A stretch of 64,000 nt of DNA. Origin: Maricaulis maris MCS10 (GTDB lineage Bacteria > Pseudomonadota > Alphaproteobacteria > Caulobacterales > Maricaulaceae). The notes under the pieces are model-generated. The model had not been told where the DNA came from. It did not search any database and worked only from the letters and a program-made list of their open reading frames with translations. Made by a program: the position numbers and the translations under genes. The stretch is taken from NCBI RefSeq assembly GCF_000014745.1, contig NC_008347.1, positions 434,001 through 498,000 on the forward strand, written 5' to 3'. This document shows positions 1-9,434 of the stretch, piece by piece (the first letter of the stretch is position 1; the number at the start of each line of letters is the position of its first letter).

Positions 1-1
1 A

Positions 2-157
2 GTGGTCGGCGGTTTCGCTGTGGGCGCGGACGGGCACCGCCTGGTCGTGGTCAGCGCGCTCGACAACCTGCTCAAGGGCGCAGCCGTGCAGGCGATGCAG
101 AACCTGACACTGGCCCTGGGTCTGCCCGAAGGAAGCTACCGCCCCTCTCCGCTATAG
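2..157 (+). CDS. argC: N-acetyl-gamma-glutamyl-phosphate reductase, C-terminal end (partial)
   Basis: Only the last 51 codons are present; the gene runs off the left edge and stops with TAG at 155-157. The visible protein contains [17 protein letters not shown] followed by LGLPE. This is the conserved C-terminal signature of ArgC, which reduces N-acetyl-glutamyl phosphate to the semialdehyde in arginine biosynthesis. The family match rests on this short tail, but the DNL-KGA-QA-QN pattern is distinctive. The end overlaps the convergent glycosyltransferase gene by 22 bases. Confidence 0.85.
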   Translation: MVGGFAVGADGHRLVVVSALDNLLKGAAVQAMQNLTLALGLPEGSYRPSPL

Positions 158-1716
158 CCGCGTGCGGGGGGCGCCTCATCCGACGCATCAAATGCCTGCC
201 ACCGGATTTCATAGGCCTCGTCGCGTTCGACCCGCTGATAGCCCTCGGCTTCCCACAGGGTGAAGTCACGCGTATAGGCGCCGTCCAGCGGTATGGCTAA
301 GCGGCCGACCGCTTCAAACCTGTCGAAATCCTCACGCAGCCGCGGCACTTCGCGGGGCCGGTTCGAGATCACCAGCAGGCGACCGGCCTGATCCTCTGAC
401 AGGGGCCAGACATCCTCGGCGTGGTTGGTCGGTCCGGAATAGCGCAGCCACATGGCCATGCGGCCCTCCAGCTGCGGGGCATAGCGTTGCATCTGGTGGA
501 AGGCATTGCGGTCGTCAAAGACGATCATCGCATAGTCATCAGACTCTGCCGCGGCGAGGATCTGTTCGGCGGTGACGTCCCAGGCGCGAATGCGCTTGGT
601 CGCATCGGCTGCCCCGAGGGCAACCACGAGAGCCGGGCTGGCGGCCAGTGCAATGGCGATGATACCGATGACGGTGTGCAGTCCGATCGACCCGTACAAC
701 GCCCAGCGTCGCCATGTTGCACCGCGCAACAAAAACCCGACAACCAGCAAGGTCCCGGCAACATAGGTCGCGGCGGCCCAGTTGGCGTGAGCGCGTGAAA
801 TGAAGGCCTGAACAGCGACGACCGCCAGCGGCGGCACGGAATAGAGAACCAGCAGGCGCTGATCCGGATCGGCCCGCAGGAAGCTCGCGATGGTGAGACC
901 GAAAATGGTCGCCAGAACACCGAATGTGACCGGGCCGAACACCCCGAGCTGGGCGGCCAGAAACTCGAATAATTCGCCGGGATGGAACAGGTCGCCGCCC
1001 CAATTGGCATTGGCGGCCGTATGGGTGACGGTCGCAAAGTCATTGGCCGCATTCCAGGCCAGGTTGGGGGCGAGAAGGGCCAGGAAAATGGCGAGGGCAG
1101 CCGCGCCGCGAAGGCCCAGCAAGGCCCGGCGCGTGGGTGCGTCAAAGAGGATGGCCAGACCGGTCGAGACCAGAAAATAGATCATCGCGTATTTTGACAG
1201 GAAGCCGAAGCCCAGGGCGACGCCCAACCCGATTGCGGCGCCCCATCCATGATCCGCCCGTAAACGGAGCAGGGCGTACAATCCGCCCGACCAGGCCACG
1301 AAAAGCACGGCATCAGTGGAGATCACGAAGCCTGACAGCCAGATGCCCGGCATGGTGAGATACAGGGCCGCCGTCCAGAAACCGGCCCGCTCATCCCACA
1401 ACTGGCGCGCGCTCAGCATGAGGAAAGTCGCGGTTGCGGTATGCAGCAGGGTTGCCGGCAGGCGGATCGCGAAATCACTGTCGCCGAACAGGCCGGTCGA
1501 CAGGCTGATCAGCCAGGCGATCATCGGTGGTTTGGAATAATAGCCCCAGTCGAACTGGCGCGACCAGACCCAGTATTGGGACTCGTCCTGATAGAGCGAT
1601 ACCGGGCTGATCGCGAGGGCGAGGATGCGGAGGACCGCGAAGCCGGCGATGAGCACGATTGCGGCGCGTGTCCAGTTGTCCCGACTCAGTGGAGACGCAT
1701 TGAATGACTCGGGCAT
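136..1716 (-). CDS. ArnT/PMT-like membrane glycosyltransferase (GT39/GT83 type)
   Basis: A 526-residue polytopic membrane protein. A first hydrophobic helix (about residues 18-38) is followed by a periplasmic loop with [21 protein letters not shown], where the acidic residue and the YYSKPP motif are typical of ArnT/PMT-family enzymes. Roughly ten more hydrophobic segments lie before residue 370, and the last 150 residues form a soluble periplasmic domain. Such enzymes move a sugar from a polyprenyl-phosphate carrier onto lipid A, protein or another envelope acceptor. The acceptor cannot be told from sequence. ATG start at 1716. The gene stands alone on this strand and converges on argC. Confidence 0.85.
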   Translation of the reverse strand: MPESFNASPLSRDNWTRAAIVLIAGFAVLRILALAISPVSLYQDESQYWVWSRQFDWGYYSKPPMIAWLISLSTGLFGDSDFAIRLPATLLHTATATFLMLSARQLWDERAGFWTAALYLTMPGIWLSGFVISTDAVLFVAWSGGLYALLRLRADHGWGAAIGLGVALGFGFLSKYAMIYFLVSTGLAILFDAPTRRALLGLRGAAALAIFLALLAPNLAWNAANDFATVTHTAANANWGGDLFHPGELFEFLAAQLGVFGPVTFGVLATIFGLTIASFLRADPDQRLLVLYSVPPLAVVAVQAFISRAHANWAAATYVAGTLLVVGFLLRGATWRRWALYGSIGLHTVIGIIAIALAASPALVVALGAADATKRIRAWDVTAEQILAAAESDDYAMIVFDDRNAFHQMQRYAPQLEGRMAMWLRYSGPTNHAEDVWPLSEDQAGRLLVISNRPREVPRLREDFDRFEAVGRLAIPLDGAYTRDFTLWEAEGYQRVERDEAYEIRWQAFDASDEAPPARGYSGEGR

Positions 1717-2040
1717 GATGGGTCCGGAAGGCTGCCAAAAAGTGTTACATTTTCGCCGCAGCCTATGCGCTTTTCGACTCCGACCGTAAAGGGCTGTGGG
1801 GATAAAAAAATGGAGCGAGATCTTCTGAAGGGGGCGGATTTTGAGGTTTTGTGCGGCTGCACACGCATATCTTGGGATTTGCTGCGGCTGCGAGCCTTCA
1901 ACTTTATCGACTCCGGAACGTGCGCTGTCACAAAAGCTTCGCGCTGGTGTCTTGGAAAGTTCGACCGCCCGGCGTAGACGGCGCTTGCTTCGTACGGGGA
2001 ACTCAATCCTCGCTCTTCGGTTTATCGGGGGACATGATCA
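1717..2040. promoter_or_regulatory. Intergenic region upstream of TonB receptor, with one PHO-like half-site
   Basis: This 324-base gap lies between divergent genes and has no convincing ORF. At 1925-1935 it contains CTGTCAC followed by AAAA, identical to the first half of the PHO box ahead of phnC (31887-31897). The second repeat (1936-1942) is degenerate. It is an incomplete candidate PhoB site about 98 bases before the receptor start. Nothing else recognisable was seen. Confidence 0.3.
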
Positions 2041-5000
2041 ATGTCTTTTACTAAGAAACTTTCTCTCGGCACGGCGGCCATCGCCCTGCTGGCTGCAGCT
2101 CCGGCTGCGGTTTACGCGCAGGAGACCACTGGTGGTGTCCGCGGTACTGTCAGCGCTGACGGCGCGCCGGTCTCTGGTGCATCGGTTGTTGTCACGCACG
2201 TGCCGTCTGGTTCCGTGTCTCGCGTGACGACGAGCGCCAACGGCGGGTTCAACGCCCGCGATCTGCGCGTCGGCGGTCCTTACACGGTCCGTGTTGATGC
2301 TGCTGGATATGGCAGCCAGATGGTCGAGGATGTCTACCTCGCGCTCGGCGCACCGGCCAACCTGCCGATCGTGCTGAATTCCGGCGCTGCCGACGTGATC
2401 GTCGTGACCGCGTCCGCCAGCATGTTCACCGACATCGAGACCGGCCCCGCGGCGCGTTTTACCGCTGATGACATCAACGGTCTGCCGTCGATCTCCCGCG
2501 ACCCGCGCGACGTGGCTCGCCTGAGCACCTTCGCCAACCTGGATCCGGAAAACTCCGACGCGATCTCGCTCGCCGGCTCCAACAACCGCTACAACTCCTT
2601 CACCGTTGACGGCGTTGCGCAGAACGACCTGTTCGGTCTGAACTCCTCGGGCTTCCCGTCCGAGAACCGCGGACCGGTTTCCATCGACGCCCTGGCTGCT
2701 CTCTCGGTCGAGATCGCACCGTTCGACGTCCAGTATGGTGGCTTCACCGGCGGTACGATCAACGCCGTCACCCGCTCGGGCGACAACGACTTCCACGGTT
2801 CGCTCTACTATTTCCGCACCGATGACAGCCTGATCGGTGACAGCAGCCGCGGCCGCGCCATCAACTTCAGCGAATTTGCCGAAGAGACCCGCGGTGGCTG
2901 GCTGTCGGGCCCGATCATCGAGGATCGCCTGTTCTTCTTCGTGTCTTACGAAGAATTCGATCGCGCACAGCCGCTGTTCACTGGTCCGCTAGGCTCCGGT
3001 GCCCTGAATGAGCGCAGCGGCATCACTCAGGCTGACATCGATGAAATCATCAATATTGGTAATACGGTCTATGGTCTCAACCTGACCAACTTCCCGGATG
3101 CCAGCCTCGGCAGCCTTGACGAGAAGCTGCTGATCTCGCTCGACTGGAACATCAACGAAGATCACCGCGCCAAGCTGACCTACAACACCAATGATGGTGG
3201 CTCGGTCCAGGAGCGTTCGGACCGTGCGGACCTCGGCACGCCGTCGACCTGGTATAATCGCTCTGAAGCCACCGAGACGCTGTCCTTGCAGGTCTTCTCT
3301 GATTGGTCTGACAACTTCTCCACCGAACTGACCATCTCCCAGTCCACCCAAGACACCGGTCAGGACTCGGTTGACGGTTCCGATTTCGCCCAGATGGATA
3401 TCGAGCTGGCAAGCGGCAGCGTTGTGTCGGTCGGCCCGGATTTCTTCCGTCACGCCAATGCGCTGGCCAATGAAACCTTCCAGTTCAAGCTGCGCGGCGA
3501 GTATGTCTACGACAACCACGTCATCTCTGGCGGCTATGAGCGTCGTACCCAGGACATCTTCAATCTTTTCGTTCCAGGTTCGGAAGGCTCCTATGACTTC
3601 GGTTCCGTCAATGACTTCCGGAACCAGGTTGCTGACAGCCTGTTTTACCAGAACGCAGTCACCAACGACGAAAACGATGGTGCAGCTGAATTCTCCTTCA
3701 CGCTCGACACTCTTTACCTGCAAGACGAAATCGATGTCAGCGACCGCCTGACGGTGGCGTTCGGTGTTCGTTATGATCGCTACTCCACCGACGATGCTCC
3801 GACCGCCAACGCCAACTTCCTCGGCCGTTACGGTTACAGCAACGCCGGCACCATCGATGGTCTCGACGTGATCATGCCGCGCGCATCGTTCAACTACGAA
3901 GCTCCCTTCACCTATGATGCCAGCTTTGCTGACTTCTCGGTCACGGGCGTCACGCTGCGCGGTGGTATCGGCCGCTTCTCGGGCGGTAACCCGCTGGTCT
4001 GGATTTCCAACACCTACTCGAACAACGGCGTCAGCATCGACAGTGTCTTCGTCGGTGGCCCGATTGCCAATGTGGACGCCTTCAACGTCCCGGCTGGTGC
4101 CCAGGGCGCCCTGACGGCTGGCGACGGTTCGGTCAATGCGATCGCCCCGGGCTTCGACATCCCGTCGACGCTTCGCGCCTCGCTGGGTGCGGACGTCATG
4201 TTCGACATGTTCGACAGTAACGACTGGATGTTCACCGTGGAATACCTCCACGACGAGCAGGCCAACGCGCCGTTCTGGTATGATGCCAACTGCCCGGCCG
4301 CTGGAACATCGCCGGTTGATGGACGTCCGATCTATAACTGTAACACCGACCGCCAGGATATCGTCCTGACGAGCGTTGACATGGGTCAGTCCGACATCTG
4401 GTCGTTCGAACTCGAGAAGGATTTCGATAACGCGATCTCCTTCTGGTTCGGCTACACCAACCAGAATGTTGAAGATGCCCACTCCGGTACGTCCTCGACG
4501 GCTACGTCGAACTACTCGGATTACGCGTCTTTCGATCGTCAGAACGCCCGGGTTTCGACGTCCAACTACGAGATTCAGCATGACTTCAAGCTGCGTCTGG
4601 GTTGGTCTCATGCCTTCTACGAAGACTATGAGACCCGCGTCGAGATGTTCGTGAACCACCGTTCCGGCCGTCACTTCAGCTACACCTATGACTACTCGAA
4701 CGGCGATGCGAACCAGTACCGCAACCAGTCGCCCTTCGGTATTCACGAGAGTGCCGCTGACGACGAGGGAACGCTGCTCTACGTGCCGATGACCGATGGC
4801 ACGGGCAATGTGACACTCACGTCCGACCCGCTGATCAACTATACGGCGGGCTTCGACATCACCGGGTTCAACGAGTACCTGCAGCGTACCGGTCTGATCA
4901 ATTACGCGGGCGAAATTGCCCCGCGTAACGGTTTTGACAGCCCGTGGTCGACCCGTGTCGACATGCGCTTCCAGCAGGAAATCCCGGCCTTCTTCCCGGC

Positions 5001-5241
5001 CGCGGCTCGCGGTGTCTTCTACATGGACATCGAGAATTTCGGTAACCTGTTGAACGACAATTGGGGTCGCTTTGAGCAGGTCGGCTACGAGTACTTCCAG
5101 CCGGTCGTCGAGATCGACAATATCGACCCGGTTTCCGGCGCCTACCTGTATGACGACTTCCGCGGTGACGCGGCCTCCGAAACGCGTGTCTCCACGTCTT
5201 CGGTCTGGCAGGTCCAGTTCGGCGTGCGCTACCAGTTCTAA
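2041..5241 (+). CDS. TonB-dependent receptor with N-terminal carboxypeptidase-regulatory-like domain (Oar type)
   Basis: A 1066-residue outer-membrane receptor. A signal peptide (MSFTKKLSLG, hydrophobic core, cleavage near AVYAQ, residue 27) is followed by an Ig-like carboxypeptidase-regulatory domain (about 30-105, starting TTGGVRGTV). A plug domain follows (about 120-240, with NRYNSFTVDGVAQND and FDVQYGGFTGGTINAVTRSG), then a long beta-barrel ending in a terminal Phe (VQFGVRYQF), as expected for BAM-inserted barrels. These receptors import large substrates with TonB energy. The ligand is unknown. A purine-rich GGGGGA lies about 8 bases before the ATG. Codon use is strongly biased, suggesting high expression, and a strong terminator follows. 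Confidence 0.93.
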   Translation: MSFTKKLSLGTAAIALLAAAPAAVYAQETTGGVRGTVSADGAPVSGASVVVTHVPSGSVSRVTTSANGGFNARDLRVGGPYTVRVDAAGYGSQMVEDVYLALGAPANLPIVLNSGAADVIVVTASASMFTDIETGPAARFTADDINGLPSISRDPRDVARLSTFANLDPENSDAISLAGSNNRYNSFTVDGVAQNDLFGLNSSGFPSENRGPVSIDALAALSVEIAPFDVQYGGFTGGTINAVTRSGDNDFHGSLYYFRTDDSLIGDSSRGRAINFSEFAEETRGGWLSGPIIEDRLFFFVSYEEFDRAQPLFTGPLGSGALNERSGITQADIDEIINIGNTVYGLNLTNFPDASLGSLDEKLLISLDWNINEDHRAKLTYNTNDGGSVQERSDRADLGTPSTWYNRSEATETLSLQVFSDWSDNFSTELTISQSTQDTGQDSVDGSDFAQMDIELASGSVVSVGPDFFRHANALANETFQFKLRGEYVYDNHVISGGYERRTQDIFNLFVPGSEGSYDFGSVNDFRNQVADSLFYQNAVTNDENDGAAEFSFTLDTLYLQDEIDVSDRLTVAFGVRYDRYSTDDAPTANANFLGRYGYSNAGTIDGLDVIMPRASFNYEAPFTYDASFADFSVTGVTLRGGIGRFSGGNPLVWISNTYSNNGVSIDSVFVGGPIANVDAFNVPAGAQGALTAGDGSVNAIAPGFDIPSTLRASLGADVMFDMFDSNDWMFTVEYLHDEQANAPFWYDANCPAAGTSPVDGRPIYNCNTDRQDIVLTSVDMGQSDIWSFELEKDFDNAISFWFGYTNQNVEDAHSGTSSTATSNYSDYASFDRQNARVSTSNYEIQHDFKLRLGWSHAFYEDYETRVEMFVNHRSGRHFSYTYDYSNGDANQYRNQSPFGIHESAADDEGTLLYVPMTDGTGNVTLTSDPLINYTAGFDITGFNEYLQRTGLINYAGEIAPRNGFDSPWSTRVDMRFQQEIPAFFPAAARGVFYMDIENFGNLLNDNWGRFEQVGYEYFQPVVEIDNIDPVSGAYLYDDFRGDAASETRVSTSSVWQVQFGVRYQF

Positions 5242-5269
5242 CCGACAGGTAGTTCACGAAGTGATTGGA

Positions 5270-5299
5270 AGGGCGGCCCTCGGGCCGCCCTTCTTTTTT
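5270..5299 (+). terminator. Rho-independent terminator after TonB receptor
   Basis: The 10-bp GC-rich stem AGGGCGGCCC / GGGCCGCCCT (5270-5279 and 5282-5291) has a tiny loop and is followed by TCTTTTTTG. It lies 28 bases after the receptor stop codon. Confidence 0.9.
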
Positions 5300-5362
5300 G
5301 CCCGGGCGCCACGGCTTTTTTGCCGCTCGCCAAGTCCCTGGCTGCATGATAGATGCGCGGCC

Positions 5363-6382
5363 ATGACGAAAGAGCTTCCCCACGAAACCGCCCGCCAGTC
5401 GCGACTGTTCACCTGTTGGCCGTCCGATGCCGACTTGTGGGAAGACAATCTGCAGCCGGCCCAGGCCGAGTTCGCGGCCTTCCTGACGGCGGTCACTGAA
5501 CCTTCGGCGACCGGTGGGACGGTGGCTCTGACCGTGCTGGCCGCGACAGACCAGGCCGAGGCTTCCGCCAGGCAGGCACTGGGCGAGCGGGCGACCATTG
5601 TCCGCGCGGCGTTCGGCGACGTCTGGGCCCGTGATACCGGGCCTGTCTTCCTGCGTGACCGCGGCGAGGCAGTGGCCGTCCGTTTCCGCTTCAATGGCTG
5701 GGGCGGCAAGTATGAACTGCCGGGCGATGATACGGTCGGCGGCGTGATCGCCAGGCTGGCCGGGGCCACCGAACGCCGTGTCGATCTGGTCGCCGAAGGC
5801 GGGGCGCTGGAGTTTGACGGCGAGGGCACGCTGCTGACCACGCGCCAATGCCTGCTCAATGAGAATCGCAATCCGGGTCGCAGCGAGGCCGAGGTCGAAG
5901 CCGTGCTCAAACAGGCGCTCGGCGTCGAAACAGTGCTGTGGATTGATGAGGGCCTGCTGGCCGACCACACCGATGGCCATGTCGACAATATCGCCCGTTT
6001 CGCCGCGCCCGGCGTGGTGGTCTGCCAGAGCCCGTGGGGCGATGATGACCCCCAGGCCGAAGCGTTGGAGGCGATCGCGGCCCAGCTGGCGGAAATGACG
6101 GATGCCAGGGGAAGGCGTCTGGATGTGCGTCGCATCCCGTCCCCCGGCCGCATTGATCTGGGCGATGGTGACATCGTGCCGGCCAGTCACATGAACTGGG
6201 TCATCGGCCCGCGTCATGTCGTTGTCCCGGTTTATGATCAGACAGCCGGTGACGCGGCCGTGGCGGCCTTGCGTGATATTTTCCCGCACCATGAGGTGGT
6301 CGGCTCGCCATCGCGTGCCATACTCACCGGCGGAGGGGCATTTCACTGTGTGACCTGTCACCAAGCCGGAGAGCTGGATTGA
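5363..6382 (+). CDS. aguA: Agmatine deiminase
   Basis: A 339-residue member of the guanidino-group-modifying superfamily that hydrolyses agmatine to N-carbamoylputrescine and ammonia. Family signatures are visible: WARDTGPVF near residue 88, RFRFNGWGGKY, DHTDGHVDN around residue 200, and the C-terminal GGGAFHCVTCHQ, whose first Cys (about residue 329) is the expected nucleophile. ATG 5363 is chosen because the upstream in-frame extension crosses the terminator of the previous gene. The stop overlaps the TTG start of the serine hydrolase by four bases, and aguB follows, so the three genes form an operon. Confidence 0.92.
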   Translation: MTKELPHETARQSRLFTCWPSDADLWEDNLQPAQAEFAAFLTAVTEPSATGGTVALTVLAATDQAEASARQALGERATIVRAAFGDVWARDTGPVFLRDRGEAVAVRFRFNGWGGKYELPGDDTVGGVIARLAGATERRVDLVAEGGALEFDGEGTLLTTRQCLLNENRNPGRSEAEVEAVLKQALGVETVLWIDEGLLADHTDGHVDNIARFAAPGVVVCQSPWGDDDPQAEALEAIAAQLAEMTDARGRRLDVRRIPSPGRIDLGDGDIVPASHMNWVIGPRHVVVPVYDQTAGDAAVAALRDIFPHHEVVGSPSRAILTGGGAFHCVTCHQAGELD

Positions 6383-7590
6383 TCCGAACCGTTCTGACCG
6401 CCGCGTTCAGCCTGACCCTGTCTGCCCTTGCGGGTGCGCAGACATCCGAGGCGATTGTCTCCCAACCGTCTGCCCCGCAGCCGTCGCCAAGCGGCCTCGC
6501 AGATGCGCGTACGGCCTATCCCTATCTCGACAGTCTGGAAGCCCGTCTCGACGGTGCGATGTCGGACCGACGCATTGTCGGCCTGGTCGCGGCTGTGATC
6601 GAGCAGGGCGAGCCCGTCTTCGTCTACACGCATGGCGAAACCGTCGCCGGCAGTGGCGATGCGGTGACCCGCGAAACCCTGTTTCGGGCCGCCTCTGTCT
6701 CCAAGACCTTCACGGGCACCTTGCTCGGCATGCTGGAAGCGGACGGGGTGATCGACCTCGCCGCGCCGGTGCCCGGTGATGTCCTGCGTCTGCAAGGCAG
6801 CCGCCAGCCGACGCTGGAGGAAATCGCCAGCCACCGCACCGGCCTGCCACCCAATGCCTATGACCTGGACCTGGAAGCCGGGCAGTCACCGGCCCGCATC
6901 CGGAACCGGCTGGCTTCGGTCGATCTTCTGTGTCCGGTCGGCGATTGCTACACCTATCAGAACATCGCCTTCTCGGCGCTCGAGACCGTGGTCGCTGATG
7001 CGACCGGCGAGGACTTCTCCCAGACCTTGCGCGCCCGCCTGCTGGAACCGCTTGGCCTTCCGGCGGCGTCTGTCGGAACCGCGGCGCTGACGGCCTCTCC
7101 ATCCTGGGCCCGTCCGCACAGTGGCTGGCGGCGGGTGATCAATATCGCGGGCGATCCGGAGACGCCCTATGATCGCATTCCCTCGGCCTCCGGTCTCAAC
7201 CTGTCGCTGGACGACATGATCGTCTGGGCGCAATTGCAACTGGGCACCCGGCCCGGCCTGTCCGACACGGTGCGCGGCCGGATCCATGCACCGCTGACCG
7301 TGACCCTGCGCGAGACCCGCCGCCTGGGTGATCTGCGCCAGCGGGTCGACCAGACCTGGTACGGGCTGGGCTGGCGGATCTATGACTGGGAGGGGCGGAC
7401 CCTGGTCCTCCACTCCGGCTATCTGTCCGGCTATGGCGCGCAGATCGTGCTTGAACCGGAGACCGGTTTCGCCTTTGTAGCGCTCTGGAATTCCGATAAC
7501 CGGCCAGCCTGGTGGCTGTGGCCGACGGTGATGGATCTACGCACGGGCAATGGTACGGGCAGCTGGCTCGACCGTTTCGAAGAGGACTGA
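6379..7590 (+). CDS. Serine hydrolase, beta-lactamase class C / penicillin-binding-protein-like, exported
   Basis: A 403-residue secreted protein starting at TTG 6379, with GGAGAG just upstream and a four-base overlap with the aguA stop. A signal peptide (to about residue 21, ALAGAQ) is followed by a class C beta-lactamase-like fold. The SxxK motif is S106-V-S-K109, the YxN motif is Y193-Q-N, and an HSG triad stands in for KTG near residue 345. Such enzymes act as D-aminopeptidases, esterases or DD-peptidases; the substrate is not predictable here. Its place between two cytosolic polyamine enzymes in a tight operon is unexpected for an exported hydrolase. Confidence 0.88.
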   Translation: MIRTVLTAAFSLTLSALAGAQTSEAIVSQPSAPQPSPSGLADARTAYPYLDSLEARLDGAMSDRRIVGLVAAVIEQGEPVFVYTHGETVAGSGDAVTRETLFRAASVSKTFTGTLLGMLEADGVIDLAAPVPGDVLRLQGSRQPTLEEIASHRTGLPPNAYDLDLEAGQSPARIRNRLASVDLLCPVGDCYTYQNIAFSALETVVADATGEDFSQTLRARLLEPLGLPAASVGTAALTASPSWARPHSGWRRVINIAGDPETPYDRIPSASGLNLSLDDMIVWAQLQLGTRPGLSDTVRGRIHAPLTVTLRETRRLGDLRQRVDQTWYGLGWRIYDWEGRTLVLHSGYLSGYGAQIVLEPETGFAFVALWNSDNRPAWWLWPTVMDLRTGNGTGSWLDRFEED

Positions 7591-7595
7591 GCGCG

Positions 7596-8453
7596 ATGGC
7601 ACGCACACTCAAGATCGCCGGCCTGCAGGCCGCTTTCGGGTCGGACATGACGGCCAATATCGCCACTGTCAGCGAATTGATCCGCGACGCGGCGGGCCAG
7701 GGAGCGCAGGTCATCCTGCCGCCGGAACTCTTCCAGGGACCCTATTTCTGCAAGGTCCAGGATGAGGCCTTCTTCGAGACCGCCTGGCCGGCCATGGACC
7801 ATCCCTGCGTGACCGCCCTGCAGCCACTGGCCGCCGAACTGGGCGTGGTCATCCCCGTCTCGATCTATGAGCGTGACGGGCCGCATTATTACAATTCGCT
7901 GGTGATGCTGGATGCCGATGGTTCGGCGCTGGGCGTCTATCGCAAGAGCCATATTCCTGACGGGCCGGGCTATATGGAGAAATTCTACTTTCGCCCCGGC
8001 AATACCGGTTTCAAGGTCTGGGATACCCGGTTCGGCCGGATCGGTGTCGGCATTTGCTGGGACCAGTGGTTCCCGGAAGCGGCGCGGGCGATGGCCCTGC
8101 AGGGTGCCGAGGTCCTGCTCTATCCGACGGCAATTGGATCCGAGCCCCATGATGACAGCCTGGACACCGCAGCGCGCTGGCAAAGGGCGATGCAGGGGCA
8201 TGCCGTATCCAATGTGATCCCGGTGCTCGCGGCCAACCGGATCGGCGATGAGGGCGGGCAGGTGTTTTACGGCTCGTCCTTCGTCGCCAGCCATACGGGC
8301 GAGAAGGTCAGCGAACTGGGCCGGTCGGAAACCGGCCTGGTGACGGGCGAGTTCGATCTGGACTATCTGCAACGCCACCGCGCCGCCTGGGGCTTCTTCC
8401 GCGACCGGCGTCCGGATCTCTACGAGCCCTATTTCACGCCACGTTCGTCCTGA
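7596..8453 (+). CDS. aguB: N-carbamoylputrescine amidase
   Basis: A 285-residue nitrilase-superfamily enzyme converting N-carbamoylputrescine to putrescine, CO2 and ammonia, the step after AguA. The catalytic triad is visible: Glu in LPPELFQGPYFC (about residue 46), Lys in YRKSHIPDGPGY (about 117), and Cys in GVGICWDQWFPE (about 155). Length and motifs match AguB rather than other nitrilase branches. The ATG is five bases after the hydrolase stop, giving an aguA-hydrolase-aguB operon. The 3' end overlaps a convergent small gene by 25 bases. Confidence 0.93.
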   Translation: MARTLKIAGLQAAFGSDMTANIATVSELIRDAAGQGAQVILPPELFQGPYFCKVQDEAFFETAWPAMDHPCVTALQPLAAELGVVIPVSIYERDGPHYYNSLVMLDADGSALGVYRKSHIPDGPGYMEKFYFRPGNTGFKVWDTRFGRIGVGICWDQWFPEAARAMALQGAEVLLYPTAIGSEPHDDSLDTAARWQRAMQGHAVSNVIPVLAANRIGDEGGQVFYGSSFVASHTGEKVSELGRSETGLVTGEFDLDYLQRHRAAWGFFRDRRPDLYEPYFTPRSS

Positions 8454-8644
8454 CGGTCCGGCGTCTTGCGGCGCCGGCGCCCGGTTGGCATCAACATCAC
8501 CACCACAAAGGCGACAGCAATGGCCGGCCATCCAAAGGCGATGGCCTGGTCAGTCTGTCCCTGGGTCAGGCTGAAAGCTGAGGCGGTCAGGCCGCCGGCA
8601 GTCACGGTCGCTGCGCTGAGCAGCATGGCAAGGCTGTAGCCCAT
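8429..8644 (-). CDS. Small two-helix membrane protein, unknown function
   Basis: A 71-residue protein starting MGYSLAMLLSAATVTAGG. It has two hydrophobic segments (about 5-25 and 35-53) and a very basic C-terminus (GRRRRKTPDRQDERGVK). The ATG at 8644 has a perfect GGAGGA five bases upstream. A longer GTG-initiated form would begin inside that ribosome site, so it is rejected. No family is recognised. The 3' end overlaps aguB on the other strand by 25 bases. Confidence 0.6.
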   Translation of the reverse strand: MGYSLAMLLSAATVTAGGLTASAFSLTQGQTDQAIAFGWPAIAVAFVVVMLMPTGRRRRKTPDRQDERGVK

Positions 8645-8837
8645 GCATTCCTCCAACACCCCCGCGTGGTCGTTATCATCGACCCCTCTATGGCTGCATC
8701 ATGGCAGAAAGGGGCTAATACTTGGTTTCCGGGACTCGCGAGGCAAGGCCCCAGGGGACGCACGCGGTTCAAATCCCTCGTTTCAAAAAGTTCTTTAATT
8801 TATAAAGTTCTTCTGCATTCGAACGAGGAGAACCGAT

Positions 8838-9428
8838 ATGCCGATCCAACAGACTTCAATTTCCCATCACCCGACCCGGGTGCTGACGCAGCTGGCGGTC
8901 CCCTTGGCCATCGCCCTGGTTGCCGCCACCGGGGCGACCGCGCCGGGCCTGGCCCAGGAGGGCGGTGACAGGGCCCGCCCGGGAGAGGTGCTGGCCGCCA
9001 TGGTCGGCACCTGGCAAGGCTCGGGATGGTCCATGAACCGGACCCAGGAACGCGAGACCTTTGATGTCTTCGAACGGGTTGAGTCCGTTGCCGGTGGCCA
9101 TCTCGTCATGATCCGGGGGCGCGGCTATGCGCCAGCCGGTACCGGTGAGGATGGACGGCTGGTCCATGATGCCGGCGGTATTGTCCGCCTGACTGAAGCG
9201 GGTGGCTACGAGATGTTCGCGGCCACCGCCATGAATGGCGCCGACGGCTTCGCCATGGAGGTCACCGGGACGGGCTATACCTGGGAAATTCCGCTCGGCC
9301 CGCATGGCCGGATCGTCTATGAGGCCGTCTTCACCGCCGACAGCTGGACTGAAACCGGCCAGTATTGTGACCCGGCCGGCCAGTGCTATCCGACCCTGTC
9401 GATGACGCTCACGCGGGTCGCCGACTGA
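8838..9428 (+). CDS. Exported lipocalin-like (DUF1579-like) protein, hypothetical
   Basis: A 196-residue protein with a signal peptide (hydrophobic about 19-36, cleavage near GLAQ). The mature domain opens with MVGTWQGSGW and continues as alternating beta-strands ending MTLTRV. That is the general look of small calycin/DUF1579-like barrels, in which a GxW motif starts the first strand. Two Cys near the end (YCDPAGQCYP) could form a disulfide. GAGGAG lies a few bases before the ATG. The ligand is unknown. Confidence 0.75.
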   Translation: MPIQQTSISHHPTRVLTQLAVPLAIALVAATGATAPGLAQEGGDRARPGEVLAAMVGTWQGSGWSMNRTQERETFDVFERVESVAGGHLVMIRGRGYAPAGTGEDGRLVHDAGGIVRLTEAGGYEMFAATAMNGADGFAMEVTGTGYTWEIPLGPHGRIVYEAVFTADSWTETGQYCDPAGQCYPTLSMTLTRVAD

Positions 9429-9434
9429 CCACGA

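Noticed and set aside
2989-4746. 585-codon frame antisense to the first TonB receptor
   Set aside because: Same codon-bias effect; no start signal or recognisable family.
8760-8785. tRNA T-arm-like string GCGGTTCAAATCCCTC
   Set aside because: The flanking bases do not form the T stem, and no D, anticodon or acceptor stems fit around it.
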